A DNA stretch of 34,858 nucleotides, from contig JANQQM010000133.1 of assembly GCA_028289365.1 (NCBI GenBank), forward strand, positions 1-34,858, given 5' to 3'. Shown here piece by piece: positions 8,456 through 16,100 of this stretch (position 1 is its first letter; each line of letters begins with the position of its first letter). The DNA comes from Salaquimonas sp. (GTDB taxonomy: Bacteria; Pseudomonadota; Alphaproteobacteria; Rhizobiales; Rhizobiaceae). The notes under the pieces were generated by a model, which saw nothing but the letters and a program-made list of their open reading frames with translations, did no database searches and was not told the origin of the DNA. Both the position numbers and the translations under genes were made by a program.

Positions 8456-9193
8456 ATGATTTTTGAATTTGCCATGACGGCGCTGGCCGCCTTTGTCGCG
8501 TCGTTGATCAGCGGTTTGGGCGGCTTTGGCGGCGCGTTCATCATTGTAATCGTGATGACCCCGGTCGTGGGCGCAAAAGCGGTCGTTCCCTTAATCGGCG
8601 TCTACGCCGTTTGCGGAAATCTGGCGCGCGTTTTCGTCTACGGCAAAACCATCGCATGGAAGGCCGCAATCCAGTTCACCCTGGCTTCAATTCCCGGTAT
8701 CTTCCTTGGTGCGCTTTTCTTGAAAGAGATCCCCGAACCGGTCTTTCTTGGCTTCATGGGAGCTGTCTTGATACTGATCCTCCCGGCCAAACGGTTGCTC
8801 CTAAGAAAATCATTTAAACCCGGCCTGAAAACCCTTGTAAGTCTTGGATTTTTGTTTGGATTCATGAGCGGATCAGCTGCCGGTTCCGGCATGATCGTCA
8901 TTGCTTTTTTCAACAGCATTGGACTGAGCGGCCCGCTATTGTTGGGCACTGACGCTGTAATTGGCCTCGTAAACGCGCTCACCCGGTCCGGGACGTTCTA
9001 TGGTATGGGCCTGCTCGACGGAAACCTGATATTGCTTGGCCTGTTCATGGGATTGATGACGTTTCCGGGAACTTGGGTTGCCAGCCTTATGGTTCATCGC
9101 ATGGGTACAAAAGTCCACGATCGGTTGATCGAGGTTCTGATCGCCGTTTCAGGCCTGTTCTTCATTTACGAGGCTGTGACGCACGGGAATTAG
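8456..9193 (+). CDS. TauE/SafE-family membrane permease (putative organic-anion or sulfite exporter)
   Basis: This 245-aa polytopic membrane protein has about eight hydrophobic segments and the two-repeat architecture of TauE/SafE: an opening ASLISGLGGFGGAFI loop and a second repeat with FGFMSGSAAGSGMIVIAF. The family exports small anions such as sulfite, sulfoacetate or related organic acids. ATG at 8456 is preferred over the adjacent GTG at 8453 because an AGG lies about 7 bp upstream. It is the last gene of the plus-strand set, and could export an end product of the carboxylate pathway or act as an alternative carrier. It converges on the DUF457 gene with 22 bp between stops; no terminator hairpin was seen there. 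Confidence 0.82.
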   Translation: MIFEFAMTALAAFVASLISGLGGFGGAFIIVIVMTPVVGAKAVVPLIGVYAVCGNLARVFVYGKTIAWKAAIQFTLASIPGIFLGALFLKEIPEPVFLGFMGAVLILILPAKRLLLRKSFKPGLKTLVSLGFLFGFMSGSAAGSGMIVIAFFNSIGLSGPLLLGTDAVIGLVNALTRSGTFYGMGLLDGNLILLGLFMGLMTFPGTWVASLMVHRMGTKVHDRLIEVLIAVSGLFFIYEAVTHGN

Positions 9194-9215
9194 TCGTAAT
9201 TTTCCAGGCTCTGAC

Positions 9216-10295
9216 TCATCCGCTCTTTTCGCAGGATGCAACATCGATACTCGGCTGGTCTTCAGCTGCGGCCGCCTCGGCTAACCGGACCGATGGCCGA
9301 CCTGAAATACGGTCGGCCAGCCAGTTGAGGTCCTGTTCGAGCGTCGGTATCTGGCTCTCAATGGCTTCCGGAGGGGTTGGCACTACCGCACCGCCTTCAT
9401 GTTCAGCCACGATAAATCGGAATACATAGCTCGGCGTAAGTCCCATCCGCAGATCTGAAACAATGATCTTTCCGTCCTGCAAACCGGTCCGAAAATAGCC
9501 CCGGCTAAACCATCGCAGTTTCTCAAATGCCTCATTACCTTCTAGGCAAGCAGTCAAATCCGCCCGTGTCGAGTGAGTATATATTCTCGCCTGTTTATCA
9601 TCGTCGAATAGCGACAGATAGAGATTATGGTATCGATCATCTTCTTGCCCGATGACCTTCCAGACGACGGTATTGAGCGGACCTGCGATGGCAAAGATGT
9701 TGCGTGCTTCGATGCCGGCGTCAGCAAATATCGCTTTCGCCCGTCTTTCGGCATTGGCCTGCAATACCGTGCTGAGCCCCATATAGGTGCTACTGAACAC
9801 CAGCGCGGCTATCAATGCACCATTTAGCCGAGGTGACCATTTGCCAACCGCAAAAGCCCATATAACAACGATAAGCAACGGTAGGGTATAAAGCGGATCG
9901 ATGATGAAGATCGACCCAACCCCGATCGGATCAGGATAAAACGGCCAAAACAGGCGGGTTCCATAAACCGTCATTGCATCAATGACAGCATGGGTAGTCA
10001 GGATCAAGAAAACCGTCAGCCAGACCCTGGTGCGCGCTTCTCTCAGCAATTTAATCGAGCGAACGAGGATTTCTCCGATGATCGGCGTTGCTATCGCATG
10101 GACGAATACCGAATGCGTCCAACCGCGATGGAAAACGAAGGCATCGACTGGACTGTCTACGGGTAAAAGAACGTCAAGGTCGGGAATGGTTCCCAAAACG
10201 CCGCCAAGAAGCGCCGCCTTGCGGGGGCCGAGCTTCTTGCCAAGACAAAGCGCGGAAATTGCGGCCCCCAAGGTAAATTGTGTTAGCGAATCCAT
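9216..10295 (-). CDS. DUF457/YdjM-type inner-membrane metal-dependent hydrolase
   Basis: This 359-aa membrane protein opens with MDSLTQFTLGAAISALCLG, the hallmark of the YdjM (LexA-regulated, predicted metal-dependent hydrolase) family. Likely metal ligands are visible: DLDVLLP near residue 39, HRGWTHS at 56-62 and THAVIDAM at 101-108. Several transmembrane helices fill residues 60-170. The C-terminal ~190 residues form a soluble region with many aromatic residues, longer than in E. coli YdjM. The biological substrate is not known for the family; lipid or envelope hydrolysis is often suggested. It lies downstream of, and on the same strand as, the lytic transglycosylase gene, with about 160 bp between. 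Confidence 0.85.
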   Translation of the reverse strand: MDSLTQFTLGAAISALCLGKKLGPRKAALLGGVLGTIPDLDVLLPVDSPVDAFVFHRGWTHSVFVHAIATPIIGEILVRSIKLLREARTRVWLTVFLILTTHAVIDAMTVYGTRLFWPFYPDPIGVGSIFIIDPLYTLPLLIVVIWAFAVGKWSPRLNGALIAALVFSSTYMGLSTVLQANAERRAKAIFADAGIEARNIFAIAGPLNTVVWKVIGQEDDRYHNLYLSLFDDDKQARIYTHSTRADLTACLEGNEAFEKLRWFSRGYFRTGLQDGKIIVSDLRMGLTPSYVFRFIVAEHEGGAVVPTPPEAIESQIPTLEQDLNWLADRISGRPSVRLAEAAAAEDQPSIDVASCEKSG

Positions 10296-10453
10296 CGGTT
10301 CATTCGGTTCCCTGGCGGCATTGGATTATTGGTCGCATGCAATGTCATACGTGATTTGCCCTGCTTATGGATCAGCATGGATAGTCTTTTGTTAGCCGCA
10401 CTTGGTCGGTGCTTTGTCAACACCAGCGTTCAAAGTTGAAACAAGTCAGTTTG

Positions 10454-11635
10454 TTAGAGCCGGGACAACAATTGTGGGGTTGGCCAGGCATCGGCAGGCA
10501 TGCCCAATCTTGCTTGTTCTGTCTGGACTGCAGCGCGGGTTTTCGCACCGAGGATTCCATCCACCTTGCCGACATCATGGCCCAGCGACTGCAATTTGAC
10601 CTGCAATTGCTTCATCTGGTCACCTGAGAGACCCTGGTCAGGATTACCGGCATCATATCGCGGTGCGCCGTCCAGCCTTGTTGCCAGATAGGCAGCGGTA
10701 ATCGTGTAAACCAGCGACTGGTTCCATTCCAGATAGATGTTGAAATTGGGATAGACCAGGAATTTTGGTCCCTTCCTGCCCTGGGGCAGAACAAGCGAGG
10801 CCTGCAATTGGCCGGAAGGCGGAGTTCCCTTGCGAAGCTTGACCCCCGCGCGTTGCCATTCGGCGAAGGATTTCGGTTTTCCCAGACCGGTTTCGGCCCA
10901 TGGGAATTGTGCCGGGACCGTCACTTCCTGGAGCCAGGGTTCACCGCGCCGCCATCCCAGATGGTTGATGAAATTGGCGGCAGTCAATATTGCGTCCGGC
11001 GAACTTTTCTTGAGGTTCACCTGGCCATCTCCATCGCCATCAATGCCAAACTCGACAATATCGGAAGGCAACATCTGGACCTGGCCAATCTCCCCGGCCC
11101 AGGCGCCTGTGGTACGCGCCGGATCAAGATCTCCGTTCTGCACCATCTGAATGGCAGAGATCAGTTGCGGCCTGAACAATTGCGGTCTGCGACAATCATG
11201 GGCCAGGGTCGCAAGAGCATTCACGGTGTTGAAGTCTCCTTGAACCGCACCGAAGTCCGTTTCCAGGGCCCAAAAAGCGGTGATGACCGGGGCAGGCACG
11301 CCAAATTCGGACTCTGCACGGGAAAATGTTTTTGCATACTTCTTCATGTTCCCAGCGCCGTTTTTCAACCGGTACGAGTTCACCGAACGCTTCGAGAACT
11401 GCAGGAATGTCTGTTTGAATACGCCTTGTCCGCGATCACGGCTCAGCACCTTGCGGTCCACGCGGGCATTGGCCAGGGTCTGATCTGCCGCCCTTGCCGA
11501 AAGTCCGGCAGCGACTGCTTCCTGCTTCACGCCGGATTTGAATGCGTTGAAATCGCCGCCGCATTCTGCGGCGATTGAAACCGGCATGGTTGCCATTAAG
11601 AGCCCGACGGCCAGGGCTGCGCTTCTCGTTATCAT
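10454..11635 (-). CDS. Lytic murein transglycosylase, MltB family, with C-terminal peptidoglycan-binding domain
   Basis: This enzyme cleaves the MurNAc-GlcNAc bond of peptidoglycan with formation of 1,6-anhydroMurNAc. The 393-aa protein starts with a signal peptide (hydrophobic residues 5-22, ending in SIAAECGG). The SLT_2 catalytic domain spans about 27-320. The catalytic glutamate is E125 in ALETDFGA, and GEIGQVQMLPSDIVEFG (about 181-197) forms the active-site groove. IDGDGDGQVN at 198-207 resembles the calcium-binding EF-hand loop known in E. coli Slt35/MltB. Residues about 335-393 are a PG_binding_1 domain (LQSLGHDVGKVDGILGAKTRAAV). AGAGGACATCC precedes the ATG. There is no lipobox, so it is probably periplasmic rather than a lipoprotein. 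Confidence 0.9.
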   Translation of the reverse strand: MITRSAALAVGLLMATMPVSIAAECGGDFNAFKSGVKQEAVAAGLSARAADQTLANARVDRKVLSRDRGQGVFKQTFLQFSKRSVNSYRLKNGAGNMKKYAKTFSRAESEFGVPAPVITAFWALETDFGAVQGDFNTVNALATLAHDCRRPQLFRPQLISAIQMVQNGDLDPARTTGAWAGEIGQVQMLPSDIVEFGIDGDGDGQVNLKKSSPDAILTAANFINHLGWRRGEPWLQEVTVPAQFPWAETGLGKPKSFAEWQRAGVKLRKGTPPSGQLQASLVLPQGRKGPKFLVYPNFNIYLEWNQSLVYTITAAYLATRLDGAPRYDAGNPDQGLSGDQMKQLQVKLQSLGHDVGKVDGILGAKTRAAVQTEQARLGMPADAWPTPQLLSRL

Positions 11636-11928
11636 GGATGTCCTCTTTGCGATTCGATGCGTAATTGAAGCAGTTCGGTATGGCGGGTCAAGCAGAGTTT
11701 GGCCCGGTCTTATGACATGAATGTGTTTGGCACATAGCGAAAACAGGATTCAGTGAATGAGGACAACGAAGCCGAAATTGGCGTAAGCCAGGCGACAACT
11801 CGGCGGAAGAAACTGCCTTACTAACGTACGACTAATTTTCTGAATTTGGCCTATTGAAAAGACCGGCGGTGATTTCGAACTAAGGTGCTGACATTAGATG
11901 TTACATCGTGATCCATGGAGGGACTGAG

Positions 11929-12864
11929 ATGACTGACCGTGCTGCATTTGACAAAGACACCACAACAGATGAGGTCCTGCAGGGAATTGACCTGACCGGT
12001 AAGACCGTTGTGATTACAGGGGGCACCAGTGGGCTGGGCCAGGAAAGCGCCCGCGTCATGGCCGGCAAGGGTGCGAAGGTCGTCATTACTGGCCGCAATA
12101 TGGACAAGGCACGCGCGGTTGCCGATGAAATTGACGGCGATGTGACAGTGGAAGAGCTTGAACTGGGCTCCTTTGATTCGATTAAGTCGTTCGCACAAAG
12201 ACTATTGGCCAACCATCCGAAAATAGACATCCTCATCAACAATGCGGGCGTCATGGCTTGCCCATATGCCGAAACCAGCGATGGTTTCGAACTGCAATTC
12301 GGCTCAAACCATCTGGGCCATTTCCTGATGACCCAGCTTCTGATGCCGGCTTTGGGAGAGGGTAGCCGGGTTGTTTCTCTCAGTTCTGCCGCCCACCAGT
12401 TTGCGCCGGTCATGTTTGATGACATCGGTTTCAAGTCCACCGACTACGACAAATGGGCGGCTTACGGGCAATCCAAAACTGCCAACTCACTGTTCGCGAT
12501 CGGGTTGAACAAGCGGCTGCAAAGCAAAGGGAGTGAAGCATTTTCTGTCCACCCAGGTGTGATCGAGACTGAGCTCGCCAGACATATGACCGAGGAAGAC
12601 ATGGAAATGTTTGCCGCCGGCATTGAATCAGGTGCGATCCCTGTAAAAACTGTCCCTCAGGGCGCAGCGACACAGGTCTATGCCGCAACCGCGCCGGAAC
12701 TGGCCGGAAAGGGTGGAGCCTATCTGGCTGATGTGCAAATCGCGCCGATGGAGGAAGGAACCGAAGACTTTTCCAAAGTTCGGCCCTATGCAGTTGACGA
12801 AGAGGCAGCTGAAAGACTCTGGATTGTTTCCGAGGAGATGATTTCGCAGTCTGGCAAGTCGTAA
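11929..12864 (+). CDS. Short-chain dehydrogenase/reductase, retinol-dehydrogenase-like
   Basis: This NAD(P)-dependent oxidoreductase (311 aa from ATG 11929) has a complete SDR core: the cofactor loop TGGTSGLGQ near residue 30, the NNAGVMACP strand, serines in SLSSAAHQ and the catalytic YGQSK (Y-x-x-x-K). An arginine-rich beta-2 end (TGRNMDKA) favours NADPH. The extended C-terminus groups it with retinol dehydrogenase/WWOX-like SDRs rather than FabG types. ATG 11929 is chosen because GGAGGG lies about 8 bp upstream; the in-frame GTG at 11908 has no good ribosome-binding site. It stands alone between the divergent transglycosylase gene and the acyl-CoA dehydrogenase operon. The substrate is unknown. 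Confidence 0.87.
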   Translation: MTDRAAFDKDTTTDEVLQGIDLTGKTVVITGGTSGLGQESARVMAGKGAKVVITGRNMDKARAVADEIDGDVTVEELELGSFDSIKSFAQRLLANHPKIDILINNAGVMACPYAETSDGFELQFGSNHLGHFLMTQLLMPALGEGSRVVSLSSAAHQFAPVMFDDIGFKSTDYDKWAAYGQSKTANSLFAIGLNKRLQSKGSEAFSVHPGVIETELARHMTEEDMEMFAAGIESGAIPVKTVPQGAATQVYAATAPELAGKGGAYLADVQIAPMEEGTEDFSKVRPYAVDEEAAERLWIVSEEMISQSGKS

Positions 12865-12880
12865 ACACTCCTGAGAACAG

Positions 12881-12919
12881 TTGCTGAGGCTCTGTGCCCT
12901 GAATATAGGATCAGGGCAC
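12881..12919 (+). promoter_or_regulatory. Inverted repeat overlapping a possible promoter ahead of the acyl-CoA dehydrogenase operon
   Basis: GTGCCCTGA (12894-12902) and TCAGGGCAC (12911-12919) form a perfect 9-bp inverted repeat with an 8-bp centre. A possible -10 (TATAGG, 12904-12909) lies in that centre, 17 bp after a weak -35 (TTGCTG, 12881-12886). This fits an operator at which a dimeric repressor would block transcription. It could instead be a transcript hairpin after the SDR gene, but no U-tract follows. Confidence 0.4.
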
Positions 12920-12968
12920 GCCATGGTGTATGCCTATGGTTCTGACAGATTAACTGGAGCCCCCGGTG

Positions 12969-14129
12969 ATGAATCTTCCAGACAATGATTACCAGGATAT
13001 CCGTGAAGGCGTGCGGGCGCTCAGCGAGAAATTTCCGCCGGAATATCACCGTAAGGTTGATGCGGATAAATCCTATCCCGAAGCCTTTGTCGACGCCCTT
13101 ACGCGAGAGGGCTGGTTGGCCGCATTGATACCAGAGGAGTTCGGTGGGACCGGCCTAGGTTTGACCGAAGCAAGCGTCATCATGGAGGAAATAAACCGGG
13201 CAGGCGGCAATTCCGGCGCCTGTCACGGCCAGATGTACAATATGAACACGCTGGTTCGACATGGTTCGAACGAACAGAAAAACCGCATACTGCCGAAACT
13301 GGCCACCGGCGAGTTACGCTTGCAGTCAATGGGCGTGACCGAACCCACGACCGGCACAGATACGACCAAGATCAAGACAACGGCAAAGAAGGTAGGCGAC
13401 CGTTATGTGGTGAATGGACAGAAAGTCTGGATATCGCGCGTGCAACATTCCGATTACATGATCCTGCTGGCCCGGACGACACCGATCAGCGAAGTCGCAA
13501 AGAAGTCGGAGGGATTGTCCATTTTCCTTGTTGATATCAAGCAGGCAATGAATTCTGGTATGGAAGTCAAGCCGATCGCCAACATGGTCAACCACGAGAC
13601 CAATGAGCTGTTTTTTGATAATCTGGAAATACCCGAAGAAAACCTGATCGGGGAAGAGGGCAGGGGCTTCAAATACATCCTTACCGGATTGAACGCCGAA
13701 CGCGTGCTAATCGCCGCGGAGTGTATCGGCGACGGCTATTGGTTTACCGACAAGGTGACGGCCTATGTCAACGAGCGCGAGGTTTTCGGGCGGCCCATTG
13801 GCCAGAACCAGGGCGTGCAGTTTCCAATTGCGGAGGCATTCATCGAAGTCGAGGCAGCAAACCTGATGCGCTGGAAGGCTTGCGCATTGTATGACGCTGG
13901 ACAACCCTGTGGCGCGGAGGCCAACATGTCCAAATATCTCGCAGCCAAGGCGAGTTGGGAGGCGGCCAATGCCTGTATCCAGTTTCATGGAGGGTATGGC
14001 TTTGCCAATGAATATGATGTGGAACGCAAATTTCGCGAAACACGCCTTTATCAGGTGGCGCCGATCTCGACCAATCTGATCCTTTCCTATGTCGCCGAAC
14101 ATGTCCTCGGCATGCCGAGGTCTTTCTAG
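12969..14129 (+). CDS. Acyl-CoA dehydrogenase family protein (atypical catalytic-base region)
   Basis: This FAD-dependent enzyme (386 aa) would introduce a 2,3-double bond into, or reduce, a CoA thioester. The fold is complete: N-terminal helices, the FAD/substrate segment QSMGVTEPTTGTDT (about 119-132), KVWISRVQHSDYMI, REVFGRPIGQNQGVQFPIAE in the third domain, and HGGYGFANEYDVER near 340-353. The glutamate that many family members carry in a YEGT motif near the end is missing: the sequence reads YQVAPISTN at 361-369. A glutamate at E244 (LNAERVLIA) matches the base position known in isovaleryl-CoA dehydrogenase. ATG 12969 and GTG 12966 are both possible starts after GGAG. The stop codon abuts the CoA-transferase ATG, indicating an operon. 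Confidence 0.87.
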   Translation: MNLPDNDYQDIREGVRALSEKFPPEYHRKVDADKSYPEAFVDALTREGWLAALIPEEFGGTGLGLTEASVIMEEINRAGGNSGACHGQMYNMNTLVRHGSNEQKNRILPKLATGELRLQSMGVTEPTTGTDTTKIKTTAKKVGDRYVVNGQKVWISRVQHSDYMILLARTTPISEVAKKSEGLSIFLVDIKQAMNSGMEVKPIANMVNHETNELFFDNLEIPEENLIGEEGRGFKYILTGLNAERVLIAAECIGDGYWFTDKVTAYVNEREVFGRPIGQNQGVQFPIAEAFIEVEAANLMRWKACALYDAGQPCGAEANMSKYLAAKASWEAANACIQFHGGYGFANEYDVERKFRETRLYQVAPISTNLILSYVAEHVLGMPRSF

Positions 14130-15224
14130 ATGTTGCCGCTGGAAGGTCTTGTCGTTGTCGCCATCGAGCAGGCTGTTGCAGCGCCCTACGCCTCGTCGCG
14201 ATTGGCCGATGCAGGCGCGAAAGTCATCAAGATCGAGCGTCCCGAAGGCGATTTTGCCCGGGGTTATGACGATGTCGCGAGCGGGCAGTCGAGCTATTTC
14301 GTCTGGCTCAATCGTGGCAAGGAAACCAGAACGCTCGACCTGAGATTGGATGAAGACAAGGAAGCGCTGAAGGAACTCATTGCCTCTGCCGACGTAGTGA
14401 TCCAGAACCTGAAACCGGGCGCCCTTGCAAGACTCGGAATTGATCCCGCGCAATTGAGAAAGCAGGAACCACGGCTCATAACCTGCTCCATTTCCGGTTT
14501 CGGCGAAGAAGGCCCCTTGGCAGATCGAAAAGCCTATGACCTGTTGATCCAGGCAGAGAGCGGATTGTGTTCGATCACTGGCGGGCCCAGTGAGCCGGCA
14601 CGTGTCGGAATCTCGATTGTCGATATCGCGACCGGCGCCTGTGCCTATGAAGCCATACTCGAGGCACTAATCCGTCGTGGTGTCACCGGGAAGGGCGCAG
14701 AGATTTCCGTGTCGATGTTCGATGTGATTGCTGACTGGCTTACGGTGCCGCTCCTCAATCATGAAGGTGGCGAAAGCCCGAAACGCATCGGCCTGGCCCA
14801 TCCCTCCATCGCTCCTTATGGCGTTTATGAACCCAAATCCGGCCGGCCAATCCTGATTTCGATTCAGTCTGATCGGGAATGGGCAATCCTTTGCACAGAG
14901 TTTATCGGAGACAATTCACTGATCGACGATCCACGTTTTGCGACCAATGTCGACCGCGTTGCCAATCGATCCAAGACCGACGCAATCGTCGGAGAAGCAT
15001 TTGCGCGCTACGACGCATCGGAGGCTGAGAACTTGCTATCGAGGGCGAACATCGCATTTGCCTCGGTCAATGACATGAACGGGCTGGCCAATCATCCGCA
15101 TCTGCGCCGCATTACTGTCGACAGTCCCGGCGGGCCGATCAACTATCCTGCACCAGGGGCAAAGTTTATCGGTGAAGAACGATCCTATGGACCGGTTCCG
15201 CCATTGAAAACCAGGAAGGTGTGA
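14130..15224 (+). CDS. CaiB/BaiF family (class III) CoA-transferase
   Basis: This 364-aa enzyme moves CoA between a donor thioester and a carboxylic acid. Class III features are visible: the N-terminal AAPYASSRLADAGAKVIKIE, NRGKETRTLDLR near residue 61, QNLKPGALARLGID, the ISGFGEEGP loop, and the catalytic aspartate, probably D165 in ISIVDIATG. The C-terminal segment includes FASVNDMNGLANHPHL. The start immediately follows the dehydrogenase stop, and its end overlaps or abuts the hydratase start. With the MaoC-type hydratase next door, it resembles succinyl-CoA:mesaconate or itaconate CoA-transferases, but the family also activates carnitine, formate and bile acids, so the acid is not fixed. 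It most likely activates the acid this operon degrades. Confidence 0.87.
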   Translation: MLPLEGLVVVAIEQAVAAPYASSRLADAGAKVIKIERPEGDFARGYDDVASGQSSYFVWLNRGKETRTLDLRLDEDKEALKELIASADVVIQNLKPGALARLGIDPAQLRKQEPRLITCSISGFGEEGPLADRKAYDLLIQAESGLCSITGGPSEPARVGISIVDIATGACAYEAILEALIRRGVTGKGAEISVSMFDVIADWLTVPLLNHEGGESPKRIGLAHPSIAPYGVYEPKSGRPILISIQSDREWAILCTEFIGDNSLIDDPRFATNVDRVANRSKTDAIVGEAFARYDASEAENLLSRANIAFASVNDMNGLANHPHLRRITVDSPGGPINYPAPGAKFIGEERSYGPVPPLKTRKV

Positions 15225-15226
15225 CC

Positions 15227-16081
15227 TTGGACGTCGATATCGACCACCTCCGAAGCTGGATCGGCCGGAAACAGGAAAAAAGCGAAATCTTGACGCCGGC
15301 ACTAGTAGAGAAATTCAGCGCCACCTTCGATCAAAAGTTCAGCGCCATGGCTGGCGAGCCCGCACCGCTTTTGATCCACCTTTGCCTCGCGCAACCGGTC
15401 GCGCCGATGTCGGAACTGGGCCGGGACGGTCATCCGGAGCTCGGCAATTTTCTACCGCCGGTACCGTTGCCACGTCGTATGTGGGCAGGTGGTGCTTTTG
15501 AATTTGTCGAACCGATACGTATCGGCGAAACGGTCAGTCGGCATTCCACCATTGCTGATGTACGACTGAAGCAAGGTCGATCGGGCCGGCTTTGTTTTGT
15601 AACCGTCGAACATGAGATAAAATCGGCTGGCCGGCTTGTTCTCACGGAACGCCAGGACATTGTCTATCGCGACATTCCCGTAGCCCAGAGCGGCAAACAG
15701 ACGCCGTCGGGCAAGTCTACGAAACAGACCGCTCTTGGTACGCATTCGCGAACAATTACACCGCATCCAACACTGCTGTTCCGCTATTCTGCACTCACCT
15801 TCAATGGCCACAGAATACATTATGACAGATCATTCTGCGTGGAGACCGAAGGTTATCCCGGACTGGTCGTGCATGGTCCGATGCAGGCGACAATGCTCTG
15901 TCAGTTTGCTGCTGACCTGAAAGGGAAACCGCCCAGGGCATTCCGGTTCCGGTCGGTTTCTCCGATATTTGACAATGCAGATTTCACGTTAAATGCAGAT
16001 GAGGCAGGCGATCCCAGTCTGAAACTTTGGGCGGCCGCAGCCGGCGGTCCGATATCGATGGAGGCCCAGGCACAATGGTGA
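15227..16081 (+). CDS. MaoC/FAS1-type acyl-CoA hydratase, mesaconyl-/itaconyl-CoA hydratase-like
   Basis: This enzyme adds water to a branched or dicarboxylic enoyl-CoA. It is a double hot-dog protein (284 aa). The N-terminal half contains LPPVPLPRRMWAGGAFEF and a FAS1-like dehydratase fold. The C-terminal half carries the hydratase motif FNGHRIHYDRSF (about 192-203) and YPGLVVHGPMQATML (about 210-224), both diagnostic of the mesaconyl-C4-CoA hydratase/HTD2 group. The TTG at 15227 is preferred because AAGG is about 7 bp upstream; the GTG at 15221, overlapping the preceding TGA, is only 1 bp from that site. The context with a CaiB-type transferase supports a C5-dicarboxylate route, but no citramalyl-CoA or malyl-CoA lyase gene is present. 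Confidence 0.82.
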   Translation: MDVDIDHLRSWIGRKQEKSEILTPALVEKFSATFDQKFSAMAGEPAPLLIHLCLAQPVAPMSELGRDGHPELGNFLPPVPLPRRMWAGGAFEFVEPIRIGETVSRHSTIADVRLKQGRSGRLCFVTVEHEIKSAGRLVLTERQDIVYRDIPVAQSGKQTPSGKSTKQTALGTHSRTITPHPTLLFRYSALTFNGHRIHYDRSFCVETEGYPGLVVHGPMQATMLCQFAADLKGKPPRAFRFRSVSPIFDNADFTLNADEAGDPSLKLWAAAAGGPISMEAQAQW

Positions 16082-16100
16082 CGAAAACGGAGGTCATGCC

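Noticed and set aside
9982-10395. Long plus-strand ORF antisense to the DUF457 hydrolase gene
   Set aside because: It lies mostly within a gene with clear family motifs on the other strand and has no protein features of its own. Similar antisense ORFs throughout the window were rejected for the same reason.
10808-11578. 256-codon plus-strand ORF opposite the lytic transglycosylase
   Set aside because: The minus-strand product has signal peptide, catalytic motif and PG-binding domain; the antisense frame shows none and is a codon-bias shadow.
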